A DNA stretch of 64,000 nt from Paraphoma chrysanthemicola (taxonomy: Eukaryota; Ascomycota; Dothideomycetes; Pleosporales; Phaeosphaeriaceae): the NCBI GenBank assembly GCA_020744225.1, contig JAGMWG010000019.1, forward strand, positions 248,001 through 312,000, read 5' to 3'. The stretch's first letter is position 1; each line of letters begins with the position of its first letter. Below, in pieces: positions 21,047-32,364 of the stretch. Under the pieces are notes generated by a model that had not been told where the DNA came from, did no database searches, and worked only from the letters and a program-made list of their open reading frames with translations. Position numbers and translations under genes: made by a program.

Positions 21047-22116
21047 TCAAACCGTCCTCTCAAACTCCTCATCCACTGGCTCTGGATACCCATCCAACTC
21101 ACCTGGATCCGCCATTGCCACAATCTTCGGCTATCAGAGTCAGCAATCATATCCTTATTGCATGTTCTTAACGATGAACTCACCGTACGCATATCCCCCT
21201 TTCTCTTCACCCTCCACGTGCCATGCTTTCCACCCTCTCCAATCCTAGTCTCCTCCTGTACGTAGGATGCTTCAATCAAGTCCTGCTTCCAAACGCCCGC
21301 TAACCTCCTTACTACCTTCTTCAAGTTTCGGCCTCCCTCCTGCACAACAAAATCATCGAGCCAATACTGCACACCTTCCCAAACCGTGTCAGGTAAATCC
21401 CACCTGGAAATATCGCCAACATGAGCAAGAACATCAATTTCCAAATCCTCCACCTCAGTCAACTTCTCCAAGACTTTGGCCACCGCAAACGACACCGCGT
21501 CAGGTTTCTGCGGCGCTGCATCGTCAATCCTCATCCGTCCATTTACCATTTTCGTAGTCCGGGGACGAGACCCATTCCACCAGTCAAATCCCGGCCAAAC
21601 AACCAAGCGCAATTTGCGCGTCCCTTGGAGCAAAGGAAGCAGCGCGAGAAAGCGCGGCGACAAGTCTTCGCGCACGGGAGTTGCATATCCGAATCGCCCA
21701 CGTTGAGCACGCTGCACTTCTAGCGTAATTCGAATACCTACATCGTTCAAGCGCTCGGCTTCCTCGTCTGCTCCGGTGCCCAGACGCTCTGCGAGGTGCC
21801 AACTTGGTGGGCGGGTCTCTGATAGTGGAGGAGACAAGGGCGGGGAATCAGATGACAAAGATGCGATGATGTGGTTGTGAAGTTGCAGGCATTCGGAGCG
21901 GAGTTGGCGACATACGCCGAGGATGTTGGGCGCAATTCGCGAAGGGAGGTGGATTCTTGTGTCGACGTAAGGCTGGGCGTCGGTGGCGGTGCGGTGCAGG
22001 TTTGCGGTGTTGGGTTTGGAGCTGGATGTGTAGACGAATGCAGGGAGGATGAGGTGGGTGATGATTTCGTCGCGGAGTTCGCGTGGCAGAGTTAGGAGGG
22101 ATGTGGGTTTGGACAT
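21047..22116 (-). CDS. F-box-like / 2EXR-domain fungal protein
   Basis: 338-residue model on the minus strand, exons 22116-21184 and 21130-21047. The N-terminus reads MSKPTSLLTLPRELRDEIITHL, the LPxELRdeIy-type motif of fungal F-box-like/2EXR proteins, with ILGVCRQLRSECLQLHNHI following at about residue 66. The 53-base intron (GTGAGT donor, CTGAC branch, GATAG acceptor) removes a stretch after MRT; the spliced frame then reads PKIVAMADPGELDGYP and an acidic tail ending at TGA 21047. Read without splicing, the frame goes on to 20968 with a basic Arg/Ser/Trp-rich tail that looks non-coding, so splicing is favoured. Less closely related to the 18133/19943/45058 trio and lacking their EW...W.EGE ending. 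Function unknown. Confidence 0.8.
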
Positions 22117-22894
22117 TGTTGAGAAGTTCTTGATGAAATGTGCAAGATGGATGGGATGCTTGGCGGACTGTGGTGAGAGGTGCAATGGGGTTGTAATATT
22201 TTCGCGATGCACGTTTGTTGATCTTGCAAGGACGCGTCGAATGGTGGGGCGCGGGTTGCCTGATCAACAACGATTGCTGGGTGCCATGCTTGGAGGTTCG
22301 TTCTATGATTTTATGTTGTTTGAAGACCAAGTCATCTGGTTTCTATTCGTTGATCAACATTGCTGGTTGGATGGATGCTTCCAAGTTAGTGGAACATGTG
22401 TGTATTCAAGGATGATCACAATGGTCTTGTTTAGCATGATAAAGCACATGAAAACGTACTATAGCTGATATGGCTACACTCCCATCCTGATGCCGTCTTT
22501 GATATATCTCTCATGTTATTCGTGGCGACCAAGTGTGGCGGTGCGTGGGATGCAGGGACTGGGGCAGCCGAGATCTGGGGTCGGAGGGCGGTTCGCGCCC
22601 ATGACATCGGTGCAGCGCGGGCAGCGGGGCTCTCCCGCGTTCCATCAAAGAGTTCTGGCGGCTTAAGCTCAAGCTTGTGAAGAAGCACCTTCGCAGCGTC
22701 AGCTCATTTTTCCTATGCGCCCATCTGCCACCTCCGAAGCCGCCCGCACATATGACATGTAGCTGAGAATTGTTGTACATCGACCTGTCACTCTTCACCC
22801 GCTTGAGCATTATCCTCGCGATTTCCCGCGCTGCGACCGCGCCTTCCGCAAACGCGTCTATTCACCAAAGAAAATCTCGCGCAATTACCGCGCC
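22117..22894. promoter_or_regulatory. Divergent intergenic region between two F-box-type genes
   Basis: 778 bases between a minus-strand F-box-like gene and the plus-strand large F-box gene, holding both promoters. Short overlapping frames only. Confidence 0.5.
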
Positions 22895-25800
22895 ATGGCA
22901 CGCAGCGACGGACGCCAGTACGACATCACCAATCACTATGTGAGGAGACAGCAATCCTTGCGGCCTTACCGCGAACCAGAGAGCGACGCCAGCGACAGCG
23001 ATGGTGCAGCAATCACTACTGAGACAGTACGTCAACGTTCACTCGCTGCAACTCTTCCCATGTCTTCTTAGCCTTCTATTATATGACTAGTCGGCAGTGA
23101 CTGTGTACCATTACTGCTAGTATTCTGTGCGTCTTCGAAGGCGATCAAGGTGCCATGCTTCAGTGGTTCTGAGTCTGACGTCGCACAGCATTCACAGCCC
23201 ACTCTGAGTCGAGGCAGTAGTCTGCTCACCGAAGCTTCTCACGAGTCCGTTACAGACCAGCACACTTCGACCCCTCTCTTCGGACCCATCAGCGACTTTT
23301 CTTTTCCTGCTGCTCGGCACGCACACGCTATCGAGCCTGACGAAAGAGATCGAGGTGGCCGGGGGTTCCTCTTTCTCAATAATAGACGGCGTGGAGGTAG
23401 AGATTCTGCTGCAGCTTCTCCCCCACGAGAGAACACTGCGCGGAGACGACAGAGTGTCGGCAACAACAGGGCCGCATACCGGTCGTCCTATGAACACCAG
23501 CTCGCCTCAACGTACGAGCACGCACTTGCACGCGACGAACGACCCGAGGCACAATCAAACGAACGTCGACCCCGGTTTCGGCGGACCTTGTCGGGAGACA
23601 GGTCGAGCTTACCGGAATATTCAAGCATCCGCGACCACTTCGCTGACGACTTCGAAGAGCACAGAGAGGAGGTCGAAGAACAGATCGCACTGCTAGCCGA
23701 GCGTGGCCGATTCTCGTCCCTGGACGATTCAGCCTTGGAGTCGTCAGCTTTCAATCCTCTACGCGGCTTCATGACTGGTTCTACAAAGCGCTCGCGAGAT
23801 TGGCTCGAGCATGCGGATGGGAGCAGCGTCCAACGCACTTTGAACAGCCAAGGCGCTGTCGCTGCCTTGATCTACTGTCACAAGACTCCAGATCCGGATG
23901 CTAACGATGTTTGGCCAGAGTTTCGCAGCGCTGCAAAGCTTCCGGCTCACTACCAGTTTCTCGACAAAGATACTGAACCAATCCCGAACTCCAAGTCCAA
24001 GAGGCGACCGCTGAAAAATGCGAAGAAGAAGACGACCAAGAGCAAAATACCGAAAGACCAAGCTGCGGAGCTTCGAGACGCTCCCGCCGGCCGTCCGGTA
24101 TGGAACCTACCAGTCGAGCTCGTGGAACTAATCGCAACACACCTGAATCGGGACGATATCAAGTCTTTGCGCATGGTCAGCCAAGAGCTCAACTTCTATG
24201 TGTCGCAAGTCATATTCAAGACAGTCGTTGTGCCGTTCAATACCGAGATATACGGGATGCTCGGACAAAGTCAGAAGCCCGATCTCAAGGGCAAGAAGCG
24301 AGCCAAACTTGCAAAACCAGGGTACTCATGGAAGAATGCCAATGGTGATGAAGTGTACGATGGCCATGGCTTAGACGTATTCAAGGGATTCGGAAAGCAC
24401 ATCTTGCGTTACGGCATGAGCTTCGAAGTCAACGAAGACTCACTATCTCAACCACCGGCCAAGTCACTTACCGAGAAGAAGACGAGCTTTTGGGGAAACT
24501 ACGACTGGCCCTTTGAAGAGTATCGGAGATTCGATGCGGTAGCAGGGCTCGAAACAGCGGCCGACGAAACACCTCGCATGAAAATTGCGTTCTCGGAACT
24601 CACAAGAGTCAAAGAGCTGGCATTGTCAGTCGATAGTGGTCTCGGCTGGCTCAATGGTCCTGATCGATCTATTCGTGCGCGGATACTGCAAAGGCCGCCA
24701 GCAGTTTTTGGCACTCTCAAAGCTGTTCCAGATCGTCGCGCACAAGCACAGCAGGAGCTTTGGGGCCACATTGTGAGACGCCACCAGGCTGCTGCTCAGG
24801 ACGTTCGTCAGGCAACACTTTACCGATGGATTACTACCCGTCCTGTGTCTGACTTGGAAGAAAGTAGTATGCTTGCAGAAGAACAGCCAATGATGCCCTA
24901 TTTGGACACGCACCTCATACGCGAAGCGACTCCATATGAGACCACTGAAGTACCGGCGCCAGCATCCTTTGATGATCCAGAAGTTCTCGATCGTTTCGTC
25001 CAAGCACCAGCCTCCACTGGCGCTGGCATCCTCTTTTCCTCCATAACTCCACCAACTGGTGCCAGCCAAGTCATGAGCCCGATCATACCAGGACACCTGA
25101 CTAAAGCCCAAAAAGAGTGGCTACTTGAGACTGAATGGGCTCAGCGCGCCTTCATGTCTTCATACATGCTCTCGATCATTGACAACCCGGAAACATTCAC
25201 TCCAGTCCATACCCTAACCATCTCCAGGCTGTCCGACCGCTACCTTCCATCGCTGAATCGACCCGATTTCTGGGATGCCCTTCCCAACCTCGTCAACCTC
25301 ACTTTGATGGTCATTCCTGGATGGCGCACAGTACACAAAGACGAAGCCGGCTTCGTCGATACACCAAGAATCAATCCCAATACTGGCTTGGACCCTTTCT
25401 GTGAACTCCTTGCTCAACACATCGCTCCAAGGTCCAGGATACAGCAGCTGAAGATTGGCTGGATCGGTGGTGGAGAGCACGCGGAAGGTCTACATGCCCG
25501 GAACAAACTCATTATGCCTGCGCCTCTGATGCCTTTGGGTGTACGTGCCGAGAACAATAGTGTATTCACATCGGAATGGATGTCAGAAACAGATCCCAAG
25601 CGATTACGTGCCGCCTTACTACACTTCCCACATGTAGAGCGCCTGGTGCTAAGGAATTGCTGGATAACGCCAACAGCACTGCTGCAATTCGTTCATATTT
25701 ACGACGCCTTGGCTCTGAAGCACCTGGTCTTGGAATCGGTATCCTTGACTGCAATCTTGCGGCCCAACGCTAATGTCAATCAAGTGGCACAGCCTCCTGC

Positions 25801-26758
25801 CGGGGGTGCACCACCCATCGCTGGTCTGCTCGGAGGGAATGTACTTCTCAATGCATTCAACAATCCAGGCGCACCTCCAGGGCAGCCTCAAGCTCCACTG
25901 CCTAACAATAATCAGCTGCTGCAATGGCTTGTTCAGAACCTACAAGGGCAATTGCAACAGTTGCAGGCAAATGCCGGAGGAATACAACAACAGAACCAAA
26001 TTGCAGCCCTACAAGCACAACTACAACAGCAGATTATGCTGCTTCAAGCCCAAAACCAGCAACAAGCACAAGTAGCGGCTCCAGCCCCAACGCAGAACCA
26101 GAATTTGCCGAACCCTCAGGCGCAGTTGCACGCGGGTGCCAATCAGCAAGCTGTGACCGCTCTCGCCGCGCAAGTTCACACGATGCACCAACAAATCGCA
26201 GCCCCTCCACAGCCAGTCCAGCATGCTGTTCAGCAGTCACCCGCAAACCCACAGGTACTACTTCATTCCCAGCCGCGCGAAGGCTCCTGGCTCAGCATCA
26301 TTGACATGATCTCGCCCGGTACGAATCTCAAGGACTTCGGCTCTGCACATTCTAAGGCCGATCCCGACCGTCAGTCGTCTCTGCAATCAATCGAGTTCGT
26401 TTCATGCGGATATGCAAAGTTGCCATATGCTACGTTCGATCAGGCAGCGATCGATGCGGGACACGGCTTAGCGGCTGCGGTCCGCCATCCAGTCTTCACG
26501 AAGCGACAACAAGCCCTCGCGCCTGCCATGATGAGTGCTAAATGGAGTCATCTTGGCGAAATCGTGCAAGAGGTTGATGCCACGGAGCTCTCAACGCTTG
26601 ACGCCGCTTGGGACTTCAAAACTGGCTGGGAAGATGCAGAGGAAGCACGAGCTGTCGAATTCGACGGTCTGCTTGCTGGCGGGACTGGCCGCTTTACGGG
26701 CAAAGTCCAGGCATCGGACAGATTGCGAATTGGAGACGAGGCTGGTTCTGCGAGTTAG
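22895..26758 (+). CDS. Large F-box protein with glutamine-rich region
   Basis: Predicted substrate adaptor of an SCF ubiquitin ligase, about 1249 residues. The F-box is clear at about residues 361-410: RPVWNLPVELVELIATHLNR-DDIKSLRMVSQEL (described by its LP-x-E-L-v-x-x-I core). After it come leucine-rich, LRR-like pieces (ALPNLVNLTLMVIPG, FPHVERLVLRNCWITPTALLQF, LKHLVLESVSLT), as in substrate-binding regions. Residues about 967-1084 are Gln/Ala/Pro/Asn-rich, then an ordered C-terminal part (SWLSIIDMISPGTNLKDFG). The N-terminal 300 residues are disordered with Arg-rich patches. The 3.6 kb open frame has no ATG until 23771. An upstream exon, 22895-23026 (MARSDGRQYDITNHYVRRQQ), with a GTACGT donor joins in phase 0 to an acceptor AAG at 23140. 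That joint is the weakest part of the model. Confidence 0.85.
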
Positions 26759-27323
26759 TGGACGGTCGCGCTTCCTTCTGGTTTGGAGATTCTGTACTGA
26801 TATGTGATATTAGCTTATGATGATTTGTCGGCTACCATGTCGAGCTTGAAGCTCAGATGAGAGCTTGGTAATCGAGCTCGGAGAAGCTCGTGATTGTAAC
26901 GAAGATTATGATCAGACAACATTGGCTTGATGGGCGCAGACTCTCTGGCACCCGGTCGTGCTTGGAGACATGCCTGCCGTGTCTAGATGGCATCTTGGGA
27001 TCGGCTCGATCCTGTTTGCACGAAGATGAGAAAGGCGACTGAGCCTGCTAGATAAAAGAATAATACATGATATCCCATAACAAGCTTCACCGTAGCTTCC
27101 ATTCGCAATTGGTATTCCTGCATTGTTGTATGTCGAACTTGGCATGCCATGTGATATCTACAAGATCTTCTTTCACAATGCACAGCTAAGACGGTTCGGA
27201 AACGGACAGAAGTAAGTAGGTAACTTCTTGCGAGTAAAATTGTTCACAATCTAAAAGAGACACAATCTGTCTGTCTATAAGTCTCCTATCTGTCCGCCCC
27301 ACCCATCCAAAACACACCTCTCT
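26759..27323. other. Convergent 3' intergenic region with AGCT-rich hairpins
   Basis: About 565 bases between convergent genes. Five AGCT tetramers occur between 26843 and 26888, including GAGCTT-G-AAGCTC (26842-26854), which can fold. No gene is seen. Confidence 0.5.
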
Positions 27324-29087
27324 TCACGCATACCCAGAACGCTCGATCTCCACCGGCATCGTTGGCTCATCCAATCGCGAACCACACGCCGCCTTCCAAT
27401 TCTTCGGCGTATACGCATCAACAATACTCTTGAACGCTTCCAACGTGCAAAACGTCGTGTCGCCGTCCAAATGCTTGCCCTCGGCTTTACACCCAGGGAC
27501 CTGCATGATCTTGTCATTATACCGTATGCGCACATAGTGATCGTGCAGCCGGTCTTTTTGCGCTTGTGTAAGATCTGTAAGTGGTTTGCGCGCAATGCCT
27601 TCGGGCTGGGAGGTATTTTCTTTAGTACTGCCGAAGAGCGAAGACCACCAGCTCTGACTCTTTGAACTCGCAGCTTGCACAAGCGGCGACTGCGTCGAAC
27701 TATCCAGCGGTGTTGCTCTTCGTTTGCGAAACATTTCAAAAGCAATGTGGCTGGTGAACGGCGGCCATTTCTCGCCTTCAAAAGCCCCGAGACTGACGAG
27801 TGCGGCCGCAAGCGTCGTGTCGTGACACCCGCTCATGGCGAATTTAATATCCGTCTCGCCGCCGCGACCGCGGCCGAGGTTGCCGTCGTCGTCGCCGCCG
27901 ATTTCAACGAGGCCGTCGCTGCCGTTGCGCTCGACGCTGCCGACCATGCGTGAGGCGATGTCGCCCATGAGCCCGCCGATGCCGAGCATGCGGTACTCGA
28001 TGGATTCGTTGTAGCCTTGGAACCATTCCTCGACGGCGATCTTGTCGATGATGGCGCGTGCCTTGGGGTCATAGAATTCCTTGGGGAGTTTGGTGGCGGG
28101 GCCATGGGCGTCGGTTGCGTTGATGGTGTCCATGATGCCGGAGAGACGGGGGCGAGAGTCGACGGCTACGTTTTTTTGGTCGGGCATGTGTTTGGAGAGG
28201 GCTTTGGAGAGGTACTTCATGTCGTCGGTGTCGTTCCACCGCTCGGCAGCACGTTGTGCAAAGGCGCGACTTAAGAGTGCGAAGCGTCTACAGCTTGCAT
28301 CGTTAGGGAAGAGGGTCTCATCGGCGGGTGTTCGTGTGATGATGGTCGGCGGTGGGAAGTCTGCTGTGCGTGCGGATGGCGGGTAGAATCCCCAGAATGC
28401 TTGCTGGAGCGACTCCAATGCGCGTGGAATTGGCGTTGCCCGGAGGTAGATCATGTCGCTATCGGCAATGAGCCGGGGCATGAAATGCAGCTGTTCAACG
28501 TAGAGATGGCGAAGACGTTGGCCGAGAGCGAGGGTAGTCTCCCGACCCTTGTCGGTAAGTTCACCAGGTTGGCAGATGGCATCGAACTCTCCGCTTGGTC
28601 CAGATGCAATGGCTACGTAGGAGTCTCAGTCAATGAGAATGGCGGATTTTGAGCACCCAATGCTTACCGGGACCGTCATCTGGGCCAAACGTTTCCAACC
28701 GGCGGCGGAATTTGAGTGAGTCCCAGTCCTTGGTGCTCTTGATGACACTGGTCAATTGTCGCGCGTGGTTACAATAAGGCCAGTCTTTTCGGTCAGGAGT
28801 GTTCTTGTCTCGAAACTAATGTGGTCTTACAAGGTCTTAAGCCGGTCTACGCATACATTAGCACGGTGCGGTTTTAAGACATATTTTAGCTTACATTCTG
28901 GAAACGTGGGGACACAGGCGAACGTTCTCCATGGCGGAGGAGCTATACAAGGTCAATACCAACCGGTTTCATCATGTGACAAGGGCATTATGCATACAAT
29001 CTGGACGAGCTGCAACTCAAGCTCTTTTGGATAAAGCTTATCTAGCTCTTCCTGCGAGTAGAATTGCCGTGGTACGAAGGTCGTCAT
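27324..29087 (-). CDS. Histidine acid phosphatase (branch 2), ACP6-like
   Basis: Phosphomonoesterase of the histidine phosphatase superfamily, about 519 residues. Only exon 5 shows as a long frame; the N-terminus was rebuilt from exons 29087-28998, 28942-28895, 28846-28831, 28784-28668 and 28612-27324, all with GT-AG introns of 46-55 bases. The catalytic motif LLRHGERSPV (residues about 31-40) opens exon 2; its histidine is phosphorylated in the family. The second catalytic motif, SGCHDTTLAA (His-Asp proton donor), is near residue 353. Between them, YCNHARQL and GELTDKGRETTLALGQRLR are typical of lysophosphatidic-acid-phosphatase-like members. Exon 3 is a 16-base microexon needed to keep frame. 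No signal peptide is evident, so an intracellular enzyme is likely. The substrate is not determinable. A Ser/Lys-rich loop at about 400-430 is an insertion. Confidence 0.9.
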
Positions 29088-29496
29088 GGTGGCGCCAAAA
29101 GACCGTGCTTATGACCAAGAGGGGGTAAAACAGCAAGAAAAAGGGTAGCCTCCTCACTCAACGTCTTATAGAGCACGGTGATATGTTTGGCGGTAAGAGT
29201 CACTTGGGCGGAGGATTTCCGTCACGTGTTACGTCATTGGCTCGCCGCGTCTCATTGGACGTGCGCGAGCTAAATGAATCTGCACCAACGCGCCGCCAAA
29301 GCTCGCAGACGACCCGCATCCTCGCGTGCACGAGACTGACATTGGCGATACTGGCAAAACCGTAGCATGCTTCTCGTTGGACAGAAACTATGATCTGCCG
29401 AAGATAAACAGGGTTTCTTCGTGGTGGGTGCACTTTTCAACGTCGTGACTATTTACTCATGGTGTATACAGCACCGTGTAAACAGCCAGTGCAGCT
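29088..29496. promoter_or_regulatory. Divergent promoter region, phosphatase / PPR gene
   Basis: 409 bases between divergent start codons. It contains a GGAGGATTTCCGTCACGTG stretch near 29210-29228 with a CACGTG E-box and nearby TTACGTCA (about 29228-29235), a CRE/ATF-type octamer; binding is not shown. Confidence 0.5.
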
Positions 29497-32364
29497 ATGT
29501 TAAGCTCTTATGTCTGCAGGCAATGCAGGTCCCGGCTCTCCCGACGCATCGCGCCCGCCCGTAATCCTCAATGGCAGCCAAGGGCCACGTTCTTCTCGCT
29601 GCGACGAGACAAACCCCAGGCCAACGACGAGGCCACACAATCTGTTCCGGCCAACGAAGAGCCAGCTGACGCAGGCGAGGGGGATGTCAGCCGACCTCGA
29701 ATACCCATCAGATACGGGGTGGAACGAAGGCAGCCACAGCGGGGCGCAGGCAGGTACTCCAAACACGTAGTGGATGGGCCAGAGGACAACGCGGAAACGT
29801 CTCCAAGACACCTACGCAACACATCGGAAGCCAGCGATGGGGCGACACACGAACTCTCCGCTAGTTCGGTGCCTGGACCGGCTGCTGCCATTGATAACGC
29901 CCTGGGAGGGTCGACAAGGCGGGGGAGAGACGTGGACCGCGCTTGGGAGATTTTTGAGCAAAACTATACTTCCCGCGACTGCGAGGCTTTGCGGGAGCCT
30001 TCGCTGACTGATGGTGCACTCTTGAGCAAAGGGAGAATATTTCAGTCCTTGCTGGAAGCGGTGAACGTTAAATTTTGCAAGACAAGTAGCCCGCCAGCCG
30101 TTACTCCGACCATGGTACTGCTCAAGTACGAACAATTGGGCATCGCCCCTCCCGAATACTGGACTCGAGTGGCCTTGTCATACTTGACGTATCAGGCTAT
30201 TGAGGCTGTCAACAACTCGTCGCCAAAGGCGTCTGCGCGAGATCTGCCATCATTACTTCTGGAGCTGTCGTCAGTATGGCGCCTTTTCTTCCAATGCAAA
30301 GGGCTGAAGAAGACGCCATTGGACTCAATCGATCCGACATGGAATCTACCCACTGTTGACACCTTACCCGAAATGTACCACAGTAACAACTTCACCATGC
30401 GCATGCAAGATTTTCACCCGGGCCTCATGGGCAGTCCGACTTTGGGATTTTGTGCGGTGTATTTCTATATATTGTCCGATGCGTTAAATGCTGTAGAGTC
30501 TCTTCGTCAAGAGGCTGCGCCATTTCTACTCTTCATTGAGCGCTTACTGGCGGGATCTCGTGTAGATGCCGTGCTGAAGGAAACATACTCTTCGCCTCGG
30601 TTCCAAGGCCTGCCAGAGGATGTTCAAAAAGACATTGTCAATGAAATCAACAACGCGCCAAGGATGGCTATGTCGGCGCTGGGAGCTTCAGGTGACACCT
30701 TGACCGGGCCCACGACTGGCGATCCGACGGCGAACATTGAGGCTTTCCATTTGAAGCGCATAGAGCGTGCGATCGAATCAAAAGCGTCACCCAGGAAGTT
30801 TGACGGTCTATGGAAAGAGGTCGAGGCTGTGTTCACACACAATGGTGTATGTGCCATTCCTCCTCGAATTTACAATGCTTTTCTGTCGGGGTACATGATC
30901 CTCTTTCAAGCTGAACGATCCGTCGAGGTCTGGAATCACATGATTGCACACGGCATCAAGCCAGATGTACAGTCATGGGTTGCACTACTGGAAGGGTGCG
31001 AAAAAGCAAAAGACCTCAATGGGCTCAACGGAATGTGGACTCGAATGCTCAACTCTGGCACAGAGCCAGACAATCACGCCTGGACAACGCGCATACATGG
31101 GTTATTCTCCTTGCGTCAGGTTGATCTTGGTCTCGCAGCTCTTGATGAAATGGGCAAGCGGTGGCTAGCTGCAGAAAGCGCAATTTCAAGTCCACAACAG
31201 AAGGGCGGCAAGAAAACTGGGCCGACTACCAAGATCAACAACCGCGTCAAACCTTCTATCGAAGCCATCAACGGTGCAGTCACCGCCGTGGTGCAACTAC
31301 CACCCCGAGCCATGTATCATGAAAAACGTATTCAGCTTGTTCAGAAGATCCTTGCGTGGGCTGGCAATTTCCAGATCAAGCCCGACGCTATCACGTACAA
31401 CTCGCTGATCCAGCTTTATCTTCGTGCTGGGAATTCAAGCACTGCATTCAAGCTCCTACGCCAGATGGAACAGGAGGGCATCCCTGGAGATGCTGCTACG
31501 TACACCATGCTCATCTCGTTTGCCTTTGAGAACACCTCCTTTGACAATCTCAACGCAAAAGAGCAGACGGAGAAGATCATCAGCCTCTTCAACGATGTCG
31601 AAGCCAACGGACTGAGACTAAACGCACCCATCTACGGCATGGCCATCGATCGTCTGCTCAAGCGGTACTCGAACCATGACGCTGTCCGCACCATCATGCA
31701 GCATATGCAAGAGCGAAACGTGGTGCCCAGCGCACACGTTTATACGAGTCTGGTCACGTTCTACTTCCAGCAGGACCCGCCAGCCATCACAGCCGTCGAC
31801 TCTCTCGTAGACCAATTCTTTACAGCCCATCGTGTCGCCACAGATCGCTATCTCTTTGACCGTGTCATTGAAGGCTACGCTACCCATGGCGAGGTCGGAA
31901 AGATGATGAGCGTGCTAACGCGCATATCTAAGCGCGGTGGTCTGCCCGGGTGGCGAGCACTAACTGCCGTAATCGAAGCGCTAGCACAAGACGGTGACAT
32001 TGACCGTGCCAGAAACGTGGTGCGCGAGGTCGAGCATGGCACTGGTGTTGCTCAGGGAGGTATCATGGGAACCAAAGAAGCCGAATCGAAGTTCTGGGCG
32101 GCGGTGAGGGCAAATGGTGTCGGCTCAGAGAACGCAAGAATGGGCGATATGATGAGTAGTGGTGCATTGAGCGGAAGTCGAGGCGCATCTACCGAGCAAA
32201 TCATGGCACAAGCTCAAGATAGGCCGTCTACAGAGGGTGAGCCTACTACCGGCATCGAGAACGAGCGCGACCCTCCCTCGCCTCCAATCGAAGACCAGGA
32301 AGACGTCCACGGCTTCTTGACAGACGAGCATGAAGACATACACTCGCGCGTACAGAAGCCGTAG
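29497..32364 (+). CDS. Mitochondrial pentatricopeptide repeat (PPR) protein
   Basis: 955-residue single-exon protein expected to bind a mitochondrial transcript and support its stability or translation. The first 35 residues are Arg/Ser-rich without acids (MLSSYVCRQCRSRLSRRIAP), a good import signal. Several PPR units can be seen by their Y-N-x-h-I/L and G-x-x-P-[DN] spacing: around 450-485 (IYNAFLSGYMILFQAERSVE), 485-520 (GIKPDVQSWVALLEGC), 520-560 (GTEPDNHAWTTRIHGLF), about 628-665 (PDAITYNSLIQLYLRAGN), 665-700 (GIPGDAATYTMLISFAFEN), 708-745 (APIYGMAIDRLLKRYSN), 745-780 (VPSAHVYTSLVTFYFQQ) and 785-850. The C-terminal 100 residues are acidic and disordered. It resembles the fungal CYA5/PET309-like group in size, but the target cannot be told. 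Divergent from the phosphatase gene. Confidence 0.88.
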   Translation: MLSSYVCRQCRSRLSRRIAPARNPQWQPRATFFSLRRDKPQANDEATQSVPANEEPADAGEGDVSRPRIPIRYGVERRQPQRGAGRYSKHVVDGPEDNAETSPRHLRNTSEASDGATHELSASSVPGPAAAIDNALGGSTRRGRDVDRAWEIFEQNYTSRDCEALREPSLTDGALLSKGRIFQSLLEAVNVKFCKTSSPPAVTPTMVLLKYEQLGIAPPEYWTRVALSYLTYQAIEAVNNSSPKASARDLPSLLLELSSVWRLFFQCKGLKKTPLDSIDPTWNLPTVDTLPEMYHSNNFTMRMQDFHPGLMGSPTLGFCAVYFYILSDALNAVESLRQEAAPFLLFIERLLAGSRVDAVLKETYSSPRFQGLPEDVQKDIVNEINNAPRMAMSALGASGDTLTGPTTGDPTANIEAFHLKRIERAIESKASPRKFDGLWKEVEAVFTHNGVCAIPPRIYNAFLSGYMILFQAERSVEVWNHMIAHGIKPDVQSWVALLEGCEKAKDLNGLNGMWTRMLNSGTEPDNHAWTTRIHGLFSLRQVDLGLAALDEMGKRWLAAESAISSPQQKGGKKTGPTTKINNRVKPSIEAINGAVTAVVQLPPRAMYHEKRIQLVQKILAWAGNFQIKPDAITYNSLIQLYLRAGNSSTAFKLLRQMEQEGIPGDAATYTMLISFAFENTSFDNLNAKEQTEKIISLFNDVEANGLRLNAPIYGMAIDRLLKRYSNHDAVRTIMQHMQERNVVPSAHVYTSLVTFYFQQDPPAITAVDSLVDQFFTAHRVATDRYLFDRVIEGYATHGEVGKMMSVLTRISKRGGLPGWRALTAVIEALAQDGDIDRARNVVREVEHGTGVAQGGIMGTKEAESKFWAAVRANGVGSENARMGDMMSSGALSGSRGASTEQIMAQAQDRPSTEGEPTTGIENERDPPSPPIEDQEDVHGFLTDEHEDIHSRVQKP

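Noticed and set aside
20968..21183. Unspliced C-terminus of the F-box-like gene
   Set aside because: The frame reads a basic non-conserved tail, while a good 53-base intron gives an acidic tail with a stop at 21047.
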